From the NCBI GenBank assembly GCA_054601695.1, contig BAAHQB010000001.1, forward strand, positions 992,001 to 1,056,000: 64,000 bases of DNA. The letters are read 5' to 3'. Below, piece by piece: positions 46,856-64,000 of this stretch. Origin of the DNA: Amorphochlora amoebiformis (Eukaryota > Cercozoa > Chlorarachniophyceae). A program made the position numbers and the translations under genes. The notes under the pieces are model-generated. The model was not told the DNA's origin. It worked only from the letters and a program-made list of their open reading frames with translations, and ran no database searches. How positions within the stretch are numbered: position 1 is the stretch's first letter; every line of letters starts with the position of its first letter.

Positions 46856-47753
46856 CATATATCTATATCTATATATATATATATAATATATATATATATT
46901 TCCTTGAGAATACATGCATACACATACCTGATCAGAATTCGCGGCCTCCTGCAACGGATGAAGCAACCCTTCTACATTGTTTCCAAGGTCATACTTACTA
47001 GGCTTAGGCTTAGGCTTAGGCTTAGGCTTAGGCTTAGGCTTAGGCTTAGGCTTAGGCTTAGGCTTAGGCTTAGGCTTAGGCTTAGGCTTAGGCTTAGGCT
47101 TAGGCTTAGGCTTAGGCTTAGGCTTAGGCTTAGGCTTAGGCTTAGGCTTAGGCTTAGGCTTAGGCTTAGGCTTAGGCTTAGGCTTAGGCTTAGGCTTAGG
47201 CTTAGGCTTAGGCTTAGGCTTAGGCTTAGGCTTAGGCTTAGGCTTAGGCTCAGGCTTAGGCTTATGGCTAGGGTTAGGGTTTTAGAGGGTTAGGATCGGA
47301 TTATTCAGCATGTCTGAGTCCGAGGACCATTGACTTCTCCACATTTTGGGGTTATATGTTGGGGTTAGGGTTAGGGTTAGGGTTAGGGTTAGGTTTTGGG
47401 TTAGGGTTAGGGTTAGGGTTAGGGTTAGGGTTAGGGTTAGGTTTTGGGTTAGGGTTAGGGTTAGGGCAACATTCACAAAGGTCAGGGTTGAGGTTATACT
47501 TACTGGTGTTACGGTTAGGGATAGAGGGTAAGGATGAGGTTAGTTGGGGTTAGGGTTAGAGTTAGAGTTAGGGATTAGGGTTAGGGTTACGGTTAGGGTT
47601 AGGGTTAGGGTTAGGGTTAGGGTTAGTGTTTGCATACATATAAATACACATATATATATATGTGTATATGTGTATACATATATATACATGCACACGTGCA
47701 TGTAAAATGTACACACACACACACATGTGGGTAAAATGTACACATATGGATAC

Positions 47754-47792
<39 letters not shown>

Positions 47793-47840
47793 TATATGCT
47801 TAACATGTATGCATATACATATATCTACAAATATATATGT

Positions 47841-47893
<53 letters not shown>

Positions 47894-48561
47894 CATACAT
47901 ACATACACACACACATATGTGTATACACATATACATCTACCCCAGTCGTCGGATAGCACAGCAGTCCAAGCACTCTCAAAAGTGGTAATACTCTCTTAGC
48001 AGCAAGGGTTAAGGCTAAGGTTATGAGCCCTTGGGCCTCAGGCTATCAAAACAAAGCTAGGATAGGATTAGGGTTAGGGTTAGTCCAAGGGTTAGGGTTA
48101 GCCCTAGGATTAGGGTTAGGGTTAGCCCAAAGATTAAGGTTAGGGTTAGCCCTAGGATGAGGGTTAGGGTTAGCCCTAGGATTAGGGTTAGGGTTACCCG
48201 CTTAGCTTAGGAATAGGGTAAGAGTCCGGGAGTAGGGCTTAGGTTCAGGTTAGCGTTAGGGTTTGGGTCAGGGGGGGGGTTAGAGTTCACATAGGTTGGG
48301 TTAGGTTAGAGTTCGGTTTGGGTTGGTTAGGGTTAGGGGTTAGGGTTAGGGTTAGGGTTAAGGGTTAGGGTGTAGGGTTAGAGGGCTAATTTTATATAGT
48401 TTCACTTATGAGTGTAGTGTCTGTGTAACTAGCGGTATATATATATATATATATATGTATATATGTAATACATATATATATATATATATGTATTTGCATA
48501 TATTTATGTATGTGAATTTATATATGTAGAGATGTATAATGTATACCTATGTAAATATATG

Positions 48562-48595
<34 letters not shown>

Positions 48596-48733
48596 CAAAA
48601 TAGATATATACATTTATATATCCACATATATTTATATATTTTGCATATGCGTATGCTTTATGATACATAGATATAAATCTATATGTATATATATGTGTAT
48701 ATAGGTGTATATATATATATATATATAATATAC

Positions 48734-48765
<32 letters not shown>

Positions 48766-49262
48766 GAATTGTACTTATACGTATATATGTATAATTATAA
48801 ACATATATATATATAGATGTGATATATGTATATATATATATATATATATAAATATATATATACTATACATGTATTACAAATTTATACATGTATATTTATA
48901 TATATATATATATATACATACTACAAATATGCACATGCATATAACTACATATGCATACATACACACACATACATATACATATACAAACATATATAATATA
49001 TATATATATATATATGTATGTATATAATATACATATACATATCTGCATATTAACATGTAAGATGCACATATACCCATACATGTATAAATATAATATACAC
49101 ACAAAAGAATACATTTATATAACTATATATATTTATTATATATATATATATATAAATATATATAGATTTCCCATTGTTGACTAAAATCCTAACCTTACCC
49201 TTAAATCTAATCGTTACCCTATCCTAACCCTAACCTGACGCCCTAACAACAACCCAACGCTA

Positions 49263-49302
<40 letters not shown>

Positions 49303-49305
49303 CAT

Positions 49306-49353
<48 letters not shown>

Positions 49354-49395
49354 ATAATACTCATTCTATTGATATACATGTGTATGTGTACACAA

Positions 49396-49438
<43 letters not shown>

Positions 49439-49504
49439 TATCCCTGTTTGGTATACAACATCTATTTAAGGATGTATCGTGAGATATTGATATAAACAGA
49501 TATA

Positions 49505-49536
<32 letters not shown>

Positions 49537-49823
49537 GGACACAGATTTGGGAAAAGACTTCGATGATAATTACGCCCGTTTGTATGGGTCGTGCGACGAT
49601 ATCGAACAGAAGTTAGAGGCCCTTAAGGCGATTGCGAATAGAACGGTTAATAACTACATATTGATTGTATGATATATTGCATGTATGTGTATATATTATA
49701 TATATATATTGTGTATGTATTGTATGTACATATGCATGTGTAAATATGTAAAGATATATATATATATATATATAGATATAGTATATATATATATATATGA
49801 TGGTTTATATATGTATGTATATG

Positions 49824-49880
<57 letters not shown>

Positions 49881-50184
49881 TATATATATGTATATATACA
49901 CGTACATGGTTATGTACGTATATGTATGTCACACACATGATGCATATAGATATATATACATACATATATATATATATATATATGGGTATATATATATATA
50001 TGTATATAATATATCATATATATATTATATATAATATATATATATATATATTATATGTATATATTACATTATATAAAATACGTATATATGGTGCATATAT
50101 ATATGTATATATTTATATACATCATATATACATATATATACATATATATTACGTACATACCACACCTCTATACACATATACACA

Positions 50185-50233
<49 letters not shown>

Positions 50234-50366
50234 TATGTATATATATATATATATATATTTGCGCATAGGCGTATTTACTTCCAATATACTAGATAGATAT
50301 ATTTTGAAATTACATGTAAAATTAGTAACATTTTGTGTGCATGTATTATAGTATACAATATATATA

Positions 50367-50405
<39 letters not shown>

Positions 50406-50453
50406 TTAATGTAATATATATACAGTATATATGTATAGCATTTATAGATAAAT

Positions 50454-50484
<31 letters not shown>

Positions 50485-50620
50485 TACATTGGTATAAGAT
50501 GCGTGTTAATATATAATAATATAAACATATGAATATGTTACATCACATATATCTATTCAATGTACCATGTGGATCCAATGCCAAGATAGCATACTACATT
50601 AGTTTATATATATACATATA

Positions 50621-50663
<43 letters not shown>

Positions 50664-51017
50664 TATATATATATATATATACCAATATACATATATATAT
50701 ATATATAATTTCATTTTTCCTCATTCTCTCTGTGTCTCTAACTCTCCTCTCTGTGTGTGAAGGCCTCAGGTATTACGTTAAGTTATGTGGATAGCGATGC
50801 AGAAACAGTGCGTCGAGTGCTTAACACTCCGGAACTTAGATCCTGGAAGGTCCAAATACATGTTCATTCTATGCATGTAGGTATACGTAATATACATATG
50901 TATATATACATATATATAATATATATATATATATTATATATATTGTGCGTAAATATCTTAAAATATCTATACATACATACATACATATGTATATATATAT
51001 ATATATATGTATATGTG

Positions 51018-51048
<31 letters not shown>

Positions 51049-51183
51049 GTATGGTAGTACCCTTACATTTATATCTAATATATATATATATATATATATA
51101 TATTTACGTTTACCTAAATGTACATATACCTCAATATACATATATGTGTGTTATTAACAGAAAAAGAAATGGAAACATATATT

Positions 51184-51230
<47 letters not shown>

Positions 51231-51512
51231 ATTATATACCCATGTATGTATTTATTCATATAATAGATACATATCGATATACATGTATATATATATGTAA
51301 GTTTATATTTTTTAATCTTGAATATGTGATGTGTGAAATATTTTGCAAACATGGCACAGGTGTATTGGGCGGATTGGGGAGGTGGAATTGGTCCATCGGA
51401 GTATTCTTCAAGTAGTTTCGATAGGAAAAGAGGCCAGATCCTTGAACTCGGAACATTCGTAGAGCTCATAGAGTTTGGGATGATTCTTGGATACCACGAT
51501 TGGGGAGTGTAG
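44983..51512 (+). CDS. HAD-superfamily hydrolase, plant At2g45990-like
   Basis: Exons 45556-45600, 45856-45871, 46936-46987, 47946-47981, 49538-49645, 50763-50849 and 51360-51512 join in phase. The product reads [10 protein letters not shown], then [11 protein letters not shown], then [19 protein letters not shown], then [20 protein letters not shown], then WKVYWADWG. This parallels the order WIGANRFYPG, YIVTTK, IYG...K.E.L, FVEDRLATL, EPELDKW.LYL..WGYN that I recall for the plant family. YIVSK is the HAD motif II/III region and YVDSD is motif IV. A 135-codon open stretch from an ATG at 44983 to 45388 joins in phase through a GC donor but shows no DxD nucleophile motif. The true N-terminus is therefore uncertain. 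Substrate unknown. Confidence 0.66.
46988..47265 (+). repeat. (TTAGGC)n array
   Basis: About 43 uninterrupted copies of TTAGGC starting near 47000, with the first change near 47250. It lies in the HAD gene intron 46988-47945 just after the donor AAGGTCATAC. TTAGGC is the nematode telomere unit but here it borders TTAGGG units, so it is a local one-base variant that has spread. Confidence 0.95.
47266..47632 (+). repeat. TTAGGG array with partial dispersed element
   Basis: TTAGGG blocks at 47266-47290, 47361-47465 and 47545-47630 surround a piece of the dispersed element at about 47290-47345 (GGATTATTCAGCATGTCTGA). The G-rich strand is the sense strand of the HAD gene. Confidence 0.8.
48000..48390 (+). 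repeat. TTAGGG mosaic with ~30-bp GGATTAGGGTTAGGGTTAGC unit
   Basis: At 48060-48200 about five copies of a unit that joins TTAGGG units to CCCTAGG, giving short inverted telomere pairs (TTAGCCCTAGGATTAGGG). Degenerate TTAGGG continues to 48385. Confidence 0.75.
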
Positions 51513-52761
51513 CTAGCTTCAACTGTTACTTGGTACTGTCTAGACTGTGAGCGCTTGTGAAATTGACTACGTTGATCAGGCTATATATATATAACTCAAA
51601 GTGATGGAAAAACTAATCACGTATGCGCATCCTCATGATGCAATTGCTGGGCTTGCATCCCGCGGCTGAGGTCCTATTTAGTCACTATGATGTCATACTA
51701 GTCATAGTATGATATGCTTTTTCAAACTTACGCACATTAGACCGGAATATCAGTACAACAACTTGCTAGGAGTGTCCATCAGGGTCCACAACAAGACACC
51801 TGACGGCCCCAGCACTTAAGCATCAAAACAGTGTTCCGGATCATTCATTATCCCTGCGATCCTTCACCGTACAAACTCAACAATTATCCAATCCTTTACC
51901 AGATTACCAATACGTCAACCCGAATCACTTACCTTCCTCAGCAATTCGTATATCTATTGAAACTGAAGAAGAGAACCTACAGGGTAACACAACGTACGTA
52001 CTACAATACGTATCAATGGACGACAACAATGCAACAATATGTATTGTATACCACATACGTACGCATCTATATATTTCACATACGTATACCACAAGCGTAT
52101 ATCAGATGTTATGCGTATCCAAACTCATACCAAATATGTACGCGCATACGTACCCAACGCCTACGAACGTGTACCAACATACGTACATACATACGTACGA
52201 CCGACATACGTACCGACATACGTACCATACGTTTCAACTTATTTATCGACGTACGTACCAAGATACGTACCATACGTTTCAACTTATTTATCGACGTACG
52301 TACCAAGATACGTACCATACCTTTCAACTTATTTATCGACGTACGTACCAAGATACGTACCATACGTACGAACTTACATATTTCTCAACATGCGTTTTAC
52401 TGTAGTATCCAAAATGAACAAAACGAAAGGACAATTAGCAACCAATAACCAATACGTACAATGTTTCAACAATGTTTCCACCCTTAACAGTGTGTACACA
52501 TTGGATGGAGGGTTGGAAATTCAACATTATGCCAATATGTTTATTCAAATTTCTTATGCACGTCAGACCAGAATATCAGTACTATACAACTTGCTAGGAT
52601 TGTATACATTCATACACACAAGTCCACCAGCGTAGCCCCACACAGCTTTTAGACTTCAATATCAAGGTTGTGGCTGATGATGACGAATTTATTGACTCGA
52701 TCAGCGGCAGTATGTACTTATTTTGAATGGAAACCTTATAATTACAGTCGCTCTATAGGCG
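51513..52761. other. Convergent intergenic region with diverged direct repeats
   Basis: About 1.25 kb between the stops of the HAD gene and the lactone oxidase gene. Composition is ordinary. A segment at about 51730-51772 recurs, diverged, at about 52557-52602 (shared core GAATATCAGTAC then CAACTTGCTAGGA). Between them lies an ACGTAC-rich stretch and a 45-bp minisatellite. The 205-codon open frame across it is driven by the repeat and is not a convincing gene. Confidence 0.5.
52215..52370 (+). repeat. 45-bp ACGTACC-rich minisatellite
   Basis: Three near-identical copies of the unit with the core CATACGTTTCAACTTATTTA then TCGACGTACGTACCAAGATA, inside a wider ACGTAC-rich stretch (51980-52370). 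Intergenic. Confidence 0.9.
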
Positions 52762-60192
<7,431 letters not shown>

Positions 60193-60268
60193 TGGTGTAG
60201 AATGCGGTATTCATTCGAATTAGTGATGTTTTCCAGGTGTTCAGGTTGAGGTATTAGCTCGAGTGAGA
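60193..60268. promoter_or_regulatory. 76-bp divergent promoter between lactone oxidase and globin genes
   Basis: The minus-strand ATG ends at 60192 and the plus-strand ATG starts at 60269, so both 5' ends must share 76 bp or overlap. The gap has ordinary composition. A plausible splice acceptor (GATGTTTTCCAG) at 60226-60237 suggests the globin transcript may carry an upstream 5' UTR exon, which would start inside the lactone oxidase gene. No TATA box is evident. Confidence 0.4.
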
Positions 60269-60402
60269 ATGTCGGAATCGGCGTTAAAGTCCGGAGAAGA
60301 GAATAAGTCTCATACTAAGGTACAGTTGTGTTTGTGTGTATGAGAATGCAATATGTGCTATTTTACGTGGAATATAATATAATTTACACATGTTACACAC
60401 AC

Positions 60403-60456
<54 letters not shown>

Positions 60457-60787
60457 ATGGAATATATAATGCACAAATACATATATATTCTATATAAACG
60501 TACACATAGATTATATTTTCTTTACACATATACACACATATAAACATAATATATATATATATATATATATTATACATTTTACATATACATACGTACACAT
60601 GTAATGTGTATATACATATGTATGCATGTGTATGTTATGCATATGTTGTTAAGATTAATAATTCATAATAATGGTAGTCCATCGCGAAGAGTCCTCCGCC
60701 TAGATGCCCGTTTCGTGCGGCGAATATTTCGCTAAATAAAAAAATAAGAGGCCCGCAGGACTCCAAGGGTACAGTACATTTGGAAAT

Positions 60788-60823
<36 letters not shown>

Positions 60824-60877
60824 GTTTATCTGTATTTACATGCGTACATGTATGTATGTGAATAATACGTATACGTA

Positions 60878-60908
<31 letters not shown>

Positions 60909-61305
60909 ATATATTTAGGTATGTTATGTATCTATTACATATATTTTTTACATATATATATATATATATATATATGTAAATATATATATATATACATATA
61001 GATAATATAGAAATACTATTATGTATATATATAAATACAAATATGCAAATATGTCTATACATCATGTATCATGTATATACATATATATGTGTATATATTA
61101 CGTGTTATATGTTTGTACGCAGGCGATTTCAAGAGGGTTGAGTTGGCATTCGAAGACGGCAAGACTGTTCCTTCGAAGGGTATGTTATATATACATGTAA
61201 ATGTTACATAGATATAAATATATTAACTGTACATACGTACATATACAAATATATATATGTATGAATTTGTAATATTCATGTATTAAATACATACTCTGTA
61301 ATATG

Positions 61306-61337
<32 letters not shown>

Positions 61338-61450
61338 AATATATATACATATGAAGATGTATTTAGATGTACTATATTTTACATTATCCATATGTGTGCA
61401 ATAATACAATATATATAGATGCACATCTACGTATATGTATATATGTACAC

Positions 61451-61521
<71 letters not shown>

Positions 61522-61810
61522 AATATATATATGTATATGTATATATATAAATATATGTAAATATATTTATATATATATATATCTATGTATGTATATATCT
61601 TTATCAATATCTTTAAATATATATGTAAATGTGTATCTTCATATACATACACATATCTTTATATATAACATATACATATATATCTTTTTATATATTATAA
61701 TATATATATACATATATATATATATATACTTATTTATATATATATATTATATATATAAATATATATATATATATATAAGTATATGTACTAATGTGCACAC
61801 AATGACTATT

Positions 61811-61848
<38 letters not shown>

Positions 61849-61945
61849 CTATATCAGACTAATGTATATGTATATAAAGATACCATAATGTGTATAAATA
61901 CATAATATATATATATATATATAAAAGAAATACATACACATATGT

Positions 61946-61983
<38 letters not shown>

Positions 61984-62513
61984 ATATACAGGTAGTGCAA
62001 AGTTGTTGAAGGAGATCGGGGGGGGGAAGGTGGCATTGAAGATGTGTATAAGGTTATAATATACATATATATTCTATGTAATATTATATATATATATATA
62101 CATACATATATATACTATATATATAATGCAATGTAATCCTAGTTCTAAATTTAAGGCATTTTCAGAATAATAAACCCCAATGTAGTGTAATCCTGACCCA
62201 AATTCTAAATTTAAGGCATTTTCGCCATGATTAACCCTGATGTAATCCTAGTTCTAAATTTAAGGCATTTTTTACGAGAATTAACCCCAATGTAGTGTAA
62301 TCCTGACCCTAACTCCGATTTTAAGGTATTTTCGCCATATGTATGTATATATGTTAATTTATACATTTATAAATATATTTATACATGTACATATATGTAT
62401 AGTTTTTATGAGAAGTTTCTTTTAGACACCGTCCTGCATAAATTTAAGGTACTTATTTACAAATTCATATTTCATTTCTTACTCTCTTCATATCATGTAA
62501 ATCCTTATACTAC

Positions 62514-62547
<34 letters not shown>

Positions 62548-62776
62548 AACATATATATATATGTATGTGTGTAGCATTTACATATATATATATGTTACTT
62601 ATAAATGTTACGTAGGTCGAAAATGATGGGGCAGAAGGTCACGGTAATGTATACGTATATGTACATATATATTATATATATATATATTTATATATATAAC
62701 AAAATATAAATATATAAATATATATATATATATATATATGTGCAGATAGATATATGAACATTGTATGGAAATATAC

Positions 62777-62822
<46 letters not shown>

Positions 62823-63147
62823 TGGATATTTCATAAATATAACTTTGTATTTATAGACATATATACATATAAACATACAATAGTGAATGTATACATTTAC
62901 ACAACATATACCAAGGTATACGATTTGCTGACTGGCTGGTGGAGCAAATGGGAGGAGAGGGGACACCAGCTACCGACAAAGTTGTTGTTCCTTCTCTCTG
63001 AATCTCAACTCCATATATCACGCACACCTCTCAGTTCATAATCTCTCTGTGATCTGACCATGAGTACGTTTGACAAATGTTTCCGTCATGTAATGAGATT
63101 AATTTTTGGGGTCGTAGGGAAGAGGCGATCAAAGGGAATGGGCGCAT
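60269..63147 (+). CDS. Truncated (2/2) haemoglobin-like protein
   Basis: Haem-binding globins of this group bind O2 or NO. Exons: 60269-60319, 60759-60768 (10 nt), 61123-61179, 61992-62052, 62403-62448, 62616-62643, 62916-62980, 63118-63147, all phase-compatible. The start is [17 protein letters not shown]. The fold signature is [15 protein letters not shown], then [16 protein letters not shown], which matches the family pattern iGG....v..FY.k.l.D..L..F. Then come [10 protein letters not shown], with a candidate haem-ligand His, and [14 protein letters not shown], which fits the late helix. The last exon ([10 protein letters not shown]) is less certain and its stop codon was not located, so the 3' end is open. 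Alternatively the 62916 exon reads through to a TGA near 63000. Confidence 0.72.
62130..62340 (+). repeat. ~60-bp minisatellite in globin intron
   Basis: Four copies of a unit containing TTCTAAATTTAAGGCATTTT and AATCCTGA. The core AAATTTAAG then GC resembles the end of the next exon (ATAAATTTAAG then GTACTT, 62448). Confidence 0.8.
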
Positions 63148-63344
63148 GTGAGGGTATTTGTTCATAAAAGATACTCATGTGTTATCTATATATATTTATA
63201 TCATATGAAAATACCTAAATGTATTTATAAATAACACATACATGTATATGCATATACAGCCTACGGTGTGTGTGTGTGTGAATGTATTGTGTGTGTATTT
63301 GTGTATCTGGTTTTGTCGAAGTGTATGTAGGACGATACACCCAA

Positions 63345-63389
<45 letters not shown>

Positions 63390-63404
63390 TGTGTATATAC
63401 ATAC

Positions 63405-63463
<59 letters not shown>

Positions 63464-63650
63464 TTTCATGTGTGTTTATTTGTGTAAATTTCACATAATT
63501 GAGATATATATACATATGTATACCATTATATATATATATATATATATTATATAAGTATATATATATATTATACATATAATATAATATATATATGTATATA
63601 TATGTATACATGTACATATATATATATATATACATATATATGTATATATT
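63148..63650. repeat. (TA)n and (TG/CA)n repeat stretch
   Basis: Mostly (TA)n with short TG/CA runs. A small non-repeat island at 63250-63350 has no convincing pair of splice sites in phase with the globin gene. It is probably 3' UTR or a further intron. Confidence 0.5.
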
Positions 63651-64000
63651 GTTAGTGCAGAGATCCGGCAGGCTGGTAGTCCGGTCCAGCCCACCGGTAA
63701 TACGCTAGTAGGTAATGAACTCTGGTAGTGCAGTGATATGGTTGTCCAGGATTGACTGTTGTCCGTTTGGATTATTGGGCAATGAGTCTCAGGCAGTTCA
63801 TTGCGGAAATATCTAGGAACGTTCATACCTCTCGAAGTTTCCCGAAGCGTGACATGGCGTGACGTCACGTTATGACATGGTATACCTGGGAGCCTGGTAC
63901 TACCCGGTACTACTGGCAAGGTCATCTTCGAGCAATCTCCGGGATCTCCAGCGATCTCGAGCATACCTACCACAGCTCTGTCGCATTTTACAGATACTTA
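63651..64000. other. Unassigned ordinary-composition segment at right edge, possibly a mobile-element end
   Basis: The (TA)n tract stops abruptly at TGTTAGTGCAGAG (about 63650). About 350 bp of GC-balanced sequence follows with no simple repeats. It contains short internal repeats (CCCGGTACTAC, GGTAGTCCGG). No exon with splice signals in a convincing frame was found. Starting with TGTTAG after a repeat boundary is typical of Copia-type LTRs, but only one edge is visible, so this is a suggestion only. Confidence 0.25.

Noticed and set aside
46925-46999. Minus-strand exon reading [20 protein letters not shown]
   Set aside because: Splice motifs exist on both strands, but the plus reading [11 protein letters not shown] matches the HAD family and the flanking phases.
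46977-47293. GLGLGL and LRLRLR frames of about 100-129 codons
   Set aside because: Direct translation of the (TTAGGC)n array.
51831-52635. 205- and 198-codon plus frames in the convergent gap
   Set aside because: Rich in Y, T, R and I from ACGTAC repeats, with a 45-bp (15-codon) minisatellite inside. No homology pattern or splice signals.

Overview
The window is nuclear DNA of a eukaryote, most likely a single-celled alga or other protist. I cannot name the species. Nearly all long open frames are translations of simple repeats: (TA)n, (GA)n/(CT)n and TTAGGG/CCCTAA. The real coding sequence is a set of short exons, about 10 to 670 nt, each a small island of ordinary composition with splice signals at both ends. 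I traced exons by hand and required reading phase to match across every junction. This gives seven genes with roughly 9 kb of coding sequence (about 14%); most of the rest is intron. TTAGGG-type repeats, PPR and 2/2-globin genes, and spliceosomal introns all fit a protist.

Layout: (1) minus, left edge to 9252, a secreted QSOX-like sulfhydryl oxidase whose C-terminal domain lies off the window. (2) plus, 9410-21006, a 446-residue protein of unknown family with an N-terminal signal or anchor. (3) plus, 22382-33526, a pentatricopeptide-repeat protein that ends in a WW domain. (4) minus, 33860-44984, a PNISR-like splicing-associated RS protein. (5) plus, about 44983-51512, a HAD-superfamily hydrolase of the plant At2g45990 type. 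(6) minus, 52762-60192, an L-gulonolactone/D-arabinono-1,4-lactone oxidase-type flavoenzyme. (7) plus, 60269 to about 63147, a truncated (2/2) haemoglobin. Three gene pairs are divergent with very short gaps (157 bp, about 0 bp, 76 bp) and two are convergent. The genes do not form one pathway, although QSOX, the aldonolactone oxidase and the globin all involve O2 chemistry.

The notable biology is in the introns. Several are short (69-90 nt) and built almost entirely of telomere repeats, opening with GTAACCCTAA or GCAAAACCC and closing with CCTAG, CTAAG or CAG. Others are (TA)n. Four carry CT tracts of 0.4-1.2 kb on the sense strand just before the 3' splice site. A recurrent structure is what I call an exon-edge satellite: the end of an exon, with its splice site and adjoining intron, is tandemly repeated inside the neighbouring intron, up to 12 times. 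At least five introns appear to use GC-AG ends. A dispersed element of about 165 bp that abuts telomere repeats occurs in both orientations.

Limits: exon chains come from reading splice motifs and phase, with no transcript evidence. Family calls come from remembered motif patterns, with no database search.
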